11,578 bases of DNA from NCBI GenBank assembly GCA_902984215.1, contig CADWAF010004579.1, positions 1 to 11,578 of the forward strand, given 5' to 3'. Below the pieces are notes generated by a model. It was not told where the DNA came from and ran no database searches. It saw only the letters and a program-made list of their open reading frames with translations. Source of the DNA: Willaertia magna (lineage: Eukaryota; Heterolobosea; Eutetramitea; Acrasida; Naegleriidae). Shown piece by piece: positions 1-7,001 of the stretch; position 1 is the stretch's first letter, and each line of letters starts with the position of its first letter. A program made the translations under genes and the position numbers.

Positions 1-1
1 A

Positions 2-1075
2 CCACTTCATTTAGCAGTAGCTAACAATGCAATAGATTGCATTGTTATTTTAACATCAACAAAATATGCCAAACAACTCATAGAATGCAAAGATTGTTAT
101 GGTAAAACACCATTTAAAGTTGCTTTCGTATTTAGAAATTATGAAGTGATGAAAATCTTAATTCAAGCATATGGTAATGATATTGTCAATATGAAAACCA
201 CTAGTTCACTAACTTGTTTACATATAGCAGCTAGAGATTACGATTTAAAAGCTATTAAATTCTTATTGGAAAATGGTGCTAAAATACTGAAAGATGAAAA
301 TGGTAAAACTCCACTAGGTGAATGTGTATCAAAAACAAAACTTAAATCAACAAAGGAAAGCAAAACAAGTTGTAAAATTATACCATATGCAACAACACTA
401 TCGTTAGTTGCTGATGATGATAATGAAAAGAAAAAGGATTCAAAATATGCTGACTATTTATGTTATAGTTTATTAATGGAAGAAGAGATATCTAAGTTTG
501 GTTTAAATAAATGGATGACAACAATGGTTGATATAAATAATGGAAGAAATATAATACAAGTCGCATGTGAAGTGGGGAATTCAAGGTTTTTAACTTTATG
601 TGCCTTATCTTTACCAAAGGAAGTTTATCAAAAGATGTTAATGGCTACTGATAAGAAAGGTAGAAATTCATTACACTTGGCTTGTGAGAATGGATATTAT
701 GAAATTGTACAACAAGTACTTCTTTTATTAAAAGATGTAAATAGAAATGAATATTTGGAGTTTATAAATCAACAAGAAAATGTGGAGAATAATACACCTT
801 TTCATTGTGCAATTAAGGCTTTAAAAAGCGCTGAGTTGAGTGAAGGTCTTCATTGTGAGGATCATGACATTACTAAGGTTAATGAAGAAATTAACAAGAT
901 ATCAAAATGTATTCTAGAGTTATTTGATAACCCTTGTGTGAATTATGACTTGAGAAATTGTAGAAACGAAAAGATTGATGATTTACTTCACCTCACAACA
1001 TTTTTCTCTCAAATGTTTTTAGGTTGTAAAAGTTCTGCACGATACACCAAACGAGTTACAGCATCAAAACAATAA
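2..1075 (+). CDS. Ankyrin-repeat protein, 3' part (5' end outside window)
   Basis: The frame is open from base 2 to the TAA at 1073-1075, giving about 357 residues with no start in view, so the first ATG at 146 is internal. Ankyrin helices are plain: PLHLAVANN at the left edge, GKTPFKVAFVFRNYEVMKIL, CLHIAARDYDLKAIKFLLENG, GKTPLGE, then after a charged Lys-rich linker GRNIIQVACEVGN, GRNSLHLACENGYYEIVQQV and NNTPFHCAI. That is about seven repeats in two blocks. Ankyrin repeats bind proteins; partner and role cannot be told. No membrane segment follows; the C-terminus is a short basic tail. An AATAAA at 1071-1076 overlaps the stop and another lies at 1102-1107, possible poly(A) signals. The gene appears intact, and at 18 GC per 60 bases in a sampled line is richer in G+C than the next two genes. 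Confidence 0.85.
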   Translation, partial: PLHLAVANNAIDCIVILTSTKYAKQLIECKDCYGKTPFKVAFVFRNYEVMKILIQAYGNDIVNMKTTSSLTCLHIAARDYDLKAIKFLLENGAKILKDENGKTPLGECVSKTKLKSTKESKTSCKIIPYATTLSLVADDDNEKKKDSKYADYLCYSLLMEEEISKFGLNKWMTTMVDINNGRNIIQVACEVGNSRFLTLCALSLPKEVYQKMLMATDKKGRNSLHLACENGYYEIVQQVLLLLKDVNRNEYLEFINQQENVENNTPFHCAIKALKSAELSEGLHCEDHDITKVNEEINKISKCILELFDNPCVNYDLRNCRNEKIDDLLHLTTFFSQMFLGCKSSARYTKRVTASKQ

Positions 1076-1138
1076 ATAATATTTTCATTACAATTCTAAA
1101 TAATAAACTATGTGCAACGAAAAGGTAGTATAAAAAAA

Positions 1139-1171
1139 ATGAAAACACTTCACATCAGTTTAAAAAATTAA
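1139..1171 (+). promoter_or_regulatory. Possible upstream micro-ORF before the 1178 gene
   Basis: Behind a run of eight A there is an ATG at 1139-1141 followed by nine sense codons and a TAA at 1169-1171, only six bases before the ATG at 1178. Its A-rich start context is as good as that of the real genes here. If the transcript begins upstream of 1139, it would act as an upstream ORF requiring leaky scanning or re-initiation. If transcription starts after 1141 it means nothing. Short ORFs are frequent by chance. Confidence 0.25.
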
Positions 1172-1177
1172 TAAATA

Positions 1178-1849
1178 ATGAAAAGAAATAAACAAGATGA
1201 CAAAGAAACAAATAAAAAGAAAAAAATTACAAAATGTAATACTTTAAGAAAATATAATAAAAAACATCCATTTCATTCATTTTCCAATAAACCAATAGTT
1301 CCTTTTAATTTAATATCATCTCCATTATGTAATCCCGAAATAAATTTTACTAATAAAGAATTTCAACAATTATTATTAATGGAAAAAATGTTAACAAATA
1401 CTATTTTAGATAATAATACACCTAATTATTCAAAAAATAATTTAAGAACTTATGTTTGTGGTCATGTAGATGAAGAATGTTTTGAAAAATACTGGTCTAT
1501 TGCAAGTGGTAATTTTTTTAATAAAAAACAAATATTTCAATACAATACTAATAGAATGGGAGAAATAATAAAAACTCCAGTAATAATTTATACTTTTACT
1601 TATCCAAATTTACCATCTCTTAATAATTTTAATTATTGTCATAATAATGTATCATTTTATAGAGAAGAAGAAGCAAAAGAATTGAATGATGTAAATTTAG
1701 AATGGGCACATTATAGATGTTTAATATATTATTTAGAAGTACATATGGATTTATATAATTTTTCAATTCATTTTTATATAAAAAATATTTGTCAAAAATT
1801 TGTAATAGATAAATGGAATAAAAATGGAATATGGCAAGATAGTATATAA
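1178..1849 (+). CDS. Hypothetical 223-residue protein, not recognised
   Basis: An intact frame runs from ATG 1178 to TAA 1847-1849. I do not recognise a family. The first 35 residues are strongly basic (KETNKKKKITK, LRKYNKKHPFH), which could be a nuclear or nucleic-acid-binding tail. The middle contains TYVCGHVDEECFEKYW, with two Cys and a His, and the C-terminal third is rich in aromatic residues (YLEVHMDLYNFSIHFYIKNI). No signal peptide or clear membrane helix is present. Composition is extremely AT-rich (10 GC in 60 at 1381-1440), like the convergent neighbour and the transposase-like gene and unlike the ankyrin gene. The coding assignment rests on length and amino-acid make-up: a 672-base stop-free frame in DNA this AT-rich is unlikely by chance. 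Confidence 0.7.
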   Translation: MKRNKQDDKETNKKKKITKCNTLRKYNKKHPFHSFSNKPIVPFNLISSPLCNPEINFTNKEFQQLLLMEKMLTNTILDNNTPNYSKNNLRTYVCGHVDEECFEKYWSIASGNFFNKKQIFQYNTNRMGEIIKTPVIIYTFTYPNLPSLNNFNYCHNNVSFYREEEAKELNDVNLEWAHYRCLIYYLEVHMDLYNFSIHFYIKNICQKFVIDKWNKNGIWQDSI

Positions 1850-1881
1850 TTATTTGTATACAATAAATAAATTTATATACT
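1850..1881. terminator. Convergent 3' ends: palindrome and AATAAA
   Basis: Only 32 bases separate the stop codons of two convergent genes. They contain the perfect 10-base palindrome TTGTATACAA (1854-1863) and an overlapping AATAAA (1863-1868) on the + strand. These could serve 3'-end formation of the + gene. With so little space, the 3' UTRs of the two transcripts must overlap or be nearly absent. In AT-rich DNA both motifs can occur by chance. Confidence 0.3.
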
Positions 1882-2409
1882 TTAATTTTTAAATTTAAAT
1901 AATCTAAAAATAACATCACACTTTTCTTCTATAGTAATATCTAAAGTAATTAATAAATTAATTAAATTAATCCAACAATTTATTATTGCTATATTTTCAT
2001 ATTTATTAAAACCTACAGAAAGAACTGATGTAATAGAAATATCATTAAAATATAAATATTGAGCTTCATCTTGTGTTAGTAATTTATTTATAAATTCTTT
2101 TTCATCATAATTATTTATACCAAAATATTCCGCTTCTCTTTTTATTGATAAAATTACAAACCATTGTTGGGTATCTATATTAAAATATTTAAAAAATTCT
2201 ATATTTAAATTTAATAATTTTTTACATTGTTTATTAAAATTTAAAAGTTTGCTTTGATATTCTTTTGAAACAATAAAATTAGTAGGTTTATTATAAAATA
2301 ATAAAGGATTACAAATTTGTTTAAATATTGTATTATTATTTGAATTTGATACATAATGAAAAGAACTATTAACAGCTATGTTTTTAAAATTTAAAAGAAA
2401 AACATTCAT
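1882..2409 (-). CDS. Hypothetical 175-residue protein, not recognised
   Basis: An intact frame runs from ATG 2409 to TAA 1882-1884. The start lies behind a run of A (AAAAAAAATG), the context seen at most genes here. No family is recognised. The N-terminal 45 residues are Asn-rich, followed by a Lys-rich amphipathic stretch (KEYQSKLLNFNKQCKKLLNL), a charged central part (REAEYFGINNYDEKEFINKL) and a C-terminal hydrophobic helix (IAIINCWINLINLLITLDIT) that could be a buried or membrane helix. Composition matches the convergent gene at 1178-1849, so the two may have arrived together or share a rapidly evolving background. An overlapping antisense frame exists at the 3' end but has no support. Confidence 0.65.
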   Translation of the reverse strand: MNVFLLNFKNIAVNSSFHYVSNSNNNTIFKQICNPLLFYNKPTNFIVSKEYQSKLLNFNKQCKKLLNLNIEFFKYFNIDTQQWFVILSIKREAEYFGINNYDEKEFINKLLTQDEAQYLYFNDISITSVLSVGFNKYENIAIINCWINLINLLITLDITIEEKCDVIFRLFKFKN

Positions 2410-2662
2410 TTTTTTTTATAAAAAAATTTTTTTAATTTAAAATTGACAATATTGATTAATTGAATTGATTGAGTATGATCAAATCTGAAATCTTTCATTA
2501 TTTGTTTATCTTCATCAAATCTAACATTACAATGAAAAGTCTATGAATCTTTTGTGTACTAGTAACTAATGACAATATCTGTTGTTGTATTAACTGATGA
2601 AGCAACATTTGTGAAAAGTGTTGTAATAATTGATCAATACTTTTTAAAGAACTATCAAATAC

Positions 2663-2711
2663 CTACAAAAAAGCTACAGATACCACTTTAAGGTTTTTTC
2701 AAATTATATAC
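2663..2711 (-). other. Candidate 49-bp relict intron in the vWA pseudogene
   Basis: On the minus strand the segment opens with GTATAT and closes with TTTTTTGTAG, a good U2-type donor and pyrimidine-rich acceptor, and contains several stops. Upstream is protein-like sequence (ILVTVTNAG); downstream is DSSLKS, followed after another frame change by TNVASSVNTTTDIVISYY. Joining the flanks still leaves a stop, so later damage is required. No other intron was seen in the window. Confidence 0.3.
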
Positions 2712-2774
2712 CTGCATTAGTAACAGTTACCAAGATATTGTAATTTATATTCAAAGTCATCAATACGTTTTTAA

Positions 2775-3415
2775 GCATAAGAAATTGTTAAAAGCTTCAT
2801 CAATAATTTGTTGGTAAGTATTAGTTAAATCACTCTAATCCATCATAATAAATCTAAATGGATCATAATTCATTCTTAAAATTTGCATTTGACCGAAAGA
2901 AGAACTAACACCAACACCAATACCTATTGCAATTTGTCTCCAATTTCAGGATTATTAGGATTACCAGATTTCCATGAATTAATTTCTCAACTTCTTCTGA
3001 ACAAAGTTAACATTTAGAACTAACAGTACTCTAATTACAGAATAAATATTCTTTACCAAGGAATCTAGCAGATAACAAATTGTACCCAAAGGTTGGTCCT
3101 TTAGAAGATCAATACAAATATCAACACCGAATATTGTCTTTGTACTGACTCTCGTTTGACTTAAACTTCTAACTCTTAATTTAAGAGTATTCTTGTCAAA
3201 ATAATATTTAAGTGAAAAATAATATATTATCGCTCACTAAACTAGTTTGTAATGTAAATTCAATTCTTAAATTTATGACATATTGAACTACAGCAATTTT
3301 GGTAGCAGTTGATGAAATAACAAAATTATTGACAACATTTTGAATAAATGTTCTCATTGAATGTCAATTTCAATCAGAAATTGAATGAGAACCATCCAAA
3401 ACGAAAACTATCGAA
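2775..3415 (-). pseudogene. von Willebrand factor A (vWA) domain remnant
   Basis: The minus strand reads IVFVLDGSHSISD, which carries the MIDAS metal-binding DxSxS core after a hydrophobic strand. Two TGA codons and SMRTFIQNVVNNFV come next, then TKIAVVQY, the usual second strand. After frame changes come QTRVSTKTIFGVDICIDLL, typical of the vWA TxT segment and following helix, then RQIAIGIGVGVSSSFGQMQIL (the fifth strand), and DLTNTYQQIIDEAF, the last helix. The block order is right for a complete vWA domain of roughly 200 residues. It is a remnant because it needs at least four frame corrections and has stops at 3370-3372, 3364-3366 and 2835-2837. vWA domains mediate Mg2+-dependent extracellular adhesion. 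Confidence 0.75.
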
Positions 3416-3429
3416 AATCTTGCTTGTAC

Positions 3430-4190
3430 AAATACAATTTATATATCTAACGTATACTGTTGCAATAACTGTAGAGCCATCTTGATCTGATTTAATTTGG
3501 TATTGGAATTTTTCAGTATCACAGCTACTAATTTTCTTTGGAATTCTAATTATCCAATTTCTAGAATTATCTGTAGGGTTTAATATTAAAAGGAGCACCA
3601 TGAGTACAGAAACTTGAGTCAAGACATAAAATCTTAATAAATGAGAAAGTTCCTACTAAACTATTATAATCATTAGCTAATAATTGAGAAACAACTAAAT
3701 CCTTATCAGTGTTGAAAGTTGCAGTGAAAGAGTCATTAACAGGAGACATAAAAACTCCTTTTGTTCCAGAATAGTTATAGGAAATTGTCTTTTTATCTGC
3801 CGAAATTGTTAAACCAGCTTTTGAACCTGCAACTGAGGCAATTGTAATCGAATCAAAATTTGAATCAACATCATTAACCAAAGGAGAAATAGTGAAAGAT
3901 GTTTCTTTCTATACTTTTGTAATAGTGTTAAGGTTTGCTACAGGACCTGGTAATTTGTAATAAATTGTAACAGTTTTATCAATTGAAATACCATCATCAG
4001 TTATCTTGAAACTTATTGTGTCAGTAATTGGAGCTTTGTTTGTTGGAGGTTGATAATTAATTGTTGCAGAATCTGTTTTTAAGGTTACTCTACTATTAGT
4101 TTGTTGTACCATAGAAATAACTTTTAAGGAATCACCATCATGGTTAGTTGTATTTGATTCAGTTAATAAATTAATATCTACTCCGGATCT
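3430..4190 (-). pseudogene. Three cadherin-like / VCBS-like Ig-fold repeats
   Basis: Repeat 1 has LLTESNTTNHDGDSLKVISM followed by INYQPPTNKAPITDTISFKI and TDDG. This is the familiar pattern 'L-N-D/N-x-D-x-D-G-D-x-L' plus 'Y-x-P' plus 'D-x-F/I-x-x-x-D-G' of bacterial-type cadherin-like or Big repeats. Repeat 2 has ISPLVNDVDSNFDSITIASV and NDSFTATF. Repeat 3 begins SQLLANDYNSLVGTFSF and ends FQYQIKSDQDGSTVIATVYV after a frameshift near 3600. Repeats 1 and 2 are in one frame, separated by a TAG at 3909-3911. Such repeats form Ca2+-stiffened stalks of secreted adhesins. No intact copy remains. Confidence 0.6.
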
Positions 4191-4943
4191 AATAGGGTAG
4201 ATGTTTGAACAATTGGTTTGTTTGTATTTTCTGTTTTGATAATTGTAAAGTCAGTTAAATGATTTGTTGAACATTTAATTGTTTTACTGTCAATTATTGT
4301 TGAACTCACTCCATCTTCTTTAAATTCATTTAATTTTTCATTGTAATAAACACATTTACCAATTACGTCTCCAATTACAATAAACTCAATTGGTTTAATC
4401 AAATTTGTAATGTTTAAAAATTGTTGTTTGAAAATGAACTGAATTCTAATTACATGATTTAAACTTTTACTAAATGTTTCATTTGATGTAAATGAATAAA
4501 CTTTAGAAGGTAATTTTGTAATTGAAAGTGAAATATCATCACTTTCAGATAATCCTTGTTTCTTTATATTATTCTTTAATTCTTCAATTGGTAATGTAAA
4601 ATTAGATAGTGTTCCAATAATGGATGTTAAAGTATTATTTAAATTAAAAGATAAATTATTTAATTTAGTCTTTTCAATTACTTTAATTAAATTATTTTCT
4701 TTAATAGTCAATTGTTCTCCAACATTTAATTTATTTTCTTCAATAATTGTCAATTTATCTAAAGTATTTCTGAATAAAGTATTTGCAGTCATCTTGTTTG
4801 TAATTATTGTATTGCTGTTATTATTAGAACTAGTTATATTATTAAACATTGTTGTTTCCAACAAGTTTGACAATAATATTGTTGCTAATTTCGTATCTGT
4901 TTTATTATCTAAATGAGTAGCTGTCAGATTTAAAATAGATACA
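4178..4943 (-). pseudogene. GAIN-like region with GPS autoproteolysis motif
   Basis: This is the longest open piece of the decayed gene. It starts with Thr/Asn-rich sequence (NNITSSNNNSNTIITN), continues through alternating hydrophobic strands (LSFNLNNTLTSIIGTL, SITKLPSKVYSF, VIRIQFIFK, IEFIVIGDVI) and ends in KCVYYNEKLN followed by IKCSTNHLTDF (4247-4354). The paired Cys, the aromatic after the first Cys and the HLT tripeptide match the GPCR proteolysis site, where GAIN domains cleave between Leu and Thr. The usual Trp is replaced by Tyr or Phe, and the second Cys pair is reduced to a single Cys. The frame hits TAG at 4178-4180 while the protein continues in another frame, so a one-base shift lies near 4190. 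Confidence 0.6.
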
Positions 4944-5649
4944 GTTGAAAACTTTGTGGAGGAAGACTTTTTTCTTCATTTTGTTGTTTTATTTCTAGTT
5001 CTTCATTTTGAAGATTAGTTTCAATAGTTGAATGTTGTGGAATGTTGATTAATTGTTGATTTTCTGAACTGTTAATGTTATTTGTTGTAGTGGTAGTATT
5101 TTCTAAAGTGTTTATTTCCGATGTAGTTGTTGTGAAAGTAAGGATTGGAGGTCAAAAATCTTCTTCATCGGTGGAATCATTTTCGTCTTCCTTTTGTTGT
5201 AATTGAGTTTTATATCATTGTTATTAGTGTTTGGGTTATTATTATCAAATGACAATAAATTAGTTGGAATTATTGGTACAAAATCTTCATCGTCAGTACT
5301 TTCTTCTTCATTGTCATCATTATTAAGCCTAAATGTTTCTTTTCTTCTCTTTCATCATCTTCCGGTTTCTTGTCATCTACTTTTACATTATCGTTACTAT
5401 AAACCCTACTATAAACCATTGCAACAACAAGTAAACTACCATCAGTTGGTTCCAAATACACATTTAAAACTACCAATTAGAATTTCTGCAATTTCCAGAT
5501 GGACTTTTTTCCAATAACATAATAAATATATGAATTCTTTAGCATTACATCTAGATTTAGTGAATTCTTTGCATCATATAAATGATTCATTGCACTCTAT
5601 AACTACATCTAAAAGCAGATTCCTATATTTCAGAAGACTTATTTTTTAT

Positions 5650-6651
5650 TTATTTTTTTTGAACAACCCTTTTTCTCTTTCCTGAAACCTTTTCCTTTCT
5701 ATTCTCATCTACTTCATTACTATTGTTCTTCTTCTTCTTTCCTTTTAATGATCTTCTTGGTAAACGTTTACCTGGGTATTTAGTAGGAATAATTGTAAGA
5801 CAACCATCTTCTTTATATTGAATAGAAGCCAATTTCTGAGTCATTGGATAATAAATACGATTATTATAAAAATCTATTTCTCGATGAATAAAAAACACTA
5901 TTGAAAATCTATTTCCTACAAACTTATCTATACCATGTACATATTTATTACCTTTAAATATCATTACATCACATGGTTTAAAATTAAAATTGCAATTAAA
6001 ATCAGGAAAACGTAAATTTCCATTATCAAAATCACCAAAGCAATACAACATTGCCATTCCCGAGTCTAAAGAGTCATAATGGAGTTCTCCAACTCTATTT
6101 TCATTCAACATATTGTCATTTCCATGACATTTATTTATGGCAATGGAAGGAAAAAGAGAATATAAATCATCATTAGGAATAGAATGACGTTCAGCTACAT
6201 TTTCTAAATGAATAGCAAATTCTAAACATAACATTTCTAATAATTTCTGGGCTTGTTCAAAAAAACCTGTTTCTCGTAATTTTCTTTCAAGAATTAAAGC
6301 GTTTGGGGTCATACCTTGACTAATTTTATGTAAGAAAGGTTGGTATGGACCCTAAATGCCGAAGTGAATAGCGTCTTTATTACTTTTATAATAATTTACC
6401 AACACATTAAAAACTTTTTCTACAATCTCTTTCGATAACATATTTTTAAAAAATAATACTTGAGGTCTATATTCTTCATTATCCCAAATGATTGTGTTTT
6501 GATTAAAAATTTTAACAGGTAACGATTTATCATTATTTAATAAATCTTTAACATCTCTAACAAATAATTTACGAATATTCATTTGAATTTTATCAAAATG
6601 TTTACTAGAAATTATTTCATTTCTAAATTCTTTTGATGTCGGTAACTTCAT
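5650..6651 (-). CDS. TET/JBP-like 2-oxoglutarate/Fe(II) dioxygenase, interrupted by one in-frame TAG
   Basis: Reading from ATG 6651 (A-run before it), 99 codons end at TAG 6352-6354, and the same frame continues for 233 codons to TAA 5650-5652. Without the TAG the protein would have about 333 residues. The catalytic part lies wholly downstream: LFPSIAIN, then ELHYDSLDSG with the HxD iron ligands, FGDFDNGNLRFPDF, FKPCDVMIFKGNKYVHG with the distal His, and GNRFSIVFFIHRE with the Arg for 2-oxoglutarate. This spacing fits the TET/JBP (2OGFeDO) family, which oxidises 5-methylpyrimidines in DNA or RNA; substrate here is unknown. The tail is highly basic (GKKKKNNSN, SGKRKRVVQKK), suggesting nuclear location. 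Met at 6312 could start a shorter protein holding the whole domain, so it may still act, or be a young pseudogene. Confidence 0.7.
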
Positions 6652-6758
6652 TTTTTAATTCAACAAAATTTTTGAAACAAAAAGAAAGAAAAAAGTAATT
6701 GTAAAAAAATTTAGTAAACCTAAAAGTAAAATTTAATTCATAAAAAAAATAACATTAC

Positions 6759-6785
6759 ATCTCATACATTATTTGATGATGAGAT
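6759..6785. repeat. Inverted repeat (7-bp stem)
   Basis: ATCTCAT at 6759-6765 is the exact reverse complement of ATGAGAT at 6779-6785, with a 13-base loop. It lies just before the two related hairpins at 6806-6830 and 6876-6920 but does not share their loop. Confidence 0.45.
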
Positions 6786-6805
6786 AGTATATTGTATATT
6801 TCATT

Positions 6806-6830
6806 AACTAAATGCTACTTGTGTTTAGTT
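6806..6830. repeat. Hairpin 1 with loop TGCTACTTGTG
   Basis: AACTAAA (6806-6812) pairs fully with TTTAGTT (6824-6830) around the loop TGCTACTTGTG. A 19-base direct repeat (6809-6827 and 6887-6905) includes this loop and inner stem. The outer stem base differs between the two copies but remains paired. Confidence 0.55.
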
Positions 6831-6875
6831 GTTTGTTTTTAAGATTTTTCTAAAGTTACTATTGTGACTTAAACT

Positions 6876-6920
6876 ATTAAAGATTGTAAATGCTACTTGT
6901 GTTTACTAATAATCTTTAAT
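6876..6920. repeat. Hairpin 2 with the same loop
   Basis: ATTAAAGATT (6876-6885) pairs with AATCTTTAAT (6911-6920), and inside it GTAAA (6886-6890) pairs with TTTAC (6902-6906) around the same loop TGCTACTTGTG. That makes 15 base pairs with a four-base bulge TAAT on one side. The closing pair is G-C here against C-G in hairpin 1. Confidence 0.55.
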
Positions 6921-7001
6921 TATTTTAATAAATTTTAATTTTAATAATTTTAAACTGTTAATTCTTATCTTTTAAATATAAATCATTTATTAATGTTTAT
7001 T

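Larger units (their letters stand above)
2450..5640 (-). pseudogene. Decayed gene for a large extracellular adhesin-like protein (GAIN/GPS, cadherin-like repeats, vWA)
   Basis: Protein-like sequence runs through all three minus-strand frames. From N to C: an acidic and Asn/Gln-rich linker (about 5480-4970; VDDKKPEDDEREEK, NNDDNEEESTDDED), a Ser/Thr/Asn-rich GAIN-like stretch ending in a GPS motif, three cadherin-like or VCBS-like repeats, a vWA domain, and a tail to about 2450. Lesions I could place are TAA 5477-5479, frameshifts near 5340 and 5205, TGA 5152-5154, a frameshift at the A-run near 4970, a frameshift near 4190, TAG 3909-3911, frameshifts near 3600 and 3420, TGA 3370-3372 and 3364-3366, further frame changes near 3200 and 3000, TAG 2835-2837, and a frame change near 2770. 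The number and spread argue for long decay, not sequencing error. The 5' end meets the oxygenase gene's 3' end with no spacer, so the N-terminus is probably lost. No signal peptide or transmembrane helix could be traced. It could be two fused remnants. Confidence 0.7.
6652..7001 (-). promoter_or_regulatory. Spacer: 3' flank of transposase-like gene and 5' flank of oxygenase gene
   Basis: No gene is supported in these 350 bases. They hold AT-rich low complexity, an AATAAA-type signal just after the transposase stop on the minus strand, and three hairpins (listed separately). A promoter for the oxygenase gene must lie here if it is transcribed on its own, but no TATA or initiator sequence stands out from the AT background. 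Confidence 0.4.

Noticed and set aside
1629..1919. Minus-strand 96-residue hydrophobic frame
   Set aside because: It is antisense to the well-supported gene at 1178-1849 and overlaps the 3' end of 1882-2409.
4620..5517. Plus-strand hydrophobic frames suggesting membrane proteins
   Set aside because: They are antisense to the Asn/Lys/Asp-rich pseudogene; complementing such codons yields Leu/Phe/Ile/Ser-rich frames automatically.
2835..6354. In-frame TAG and TGA codons as evidence for a variant genetic code (TAG = Gln, TGA = Trp)
   Set aside because: The 861-codon transposase-like frame and the ankyrin, orphan and NlpC genes contain no in-frame TAG or TGA, although they use many Gln codons and several TGG Trp codons. 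The damaged genes also contain TAA and frameshifts. Ordinary decay under a standard code is simpler.
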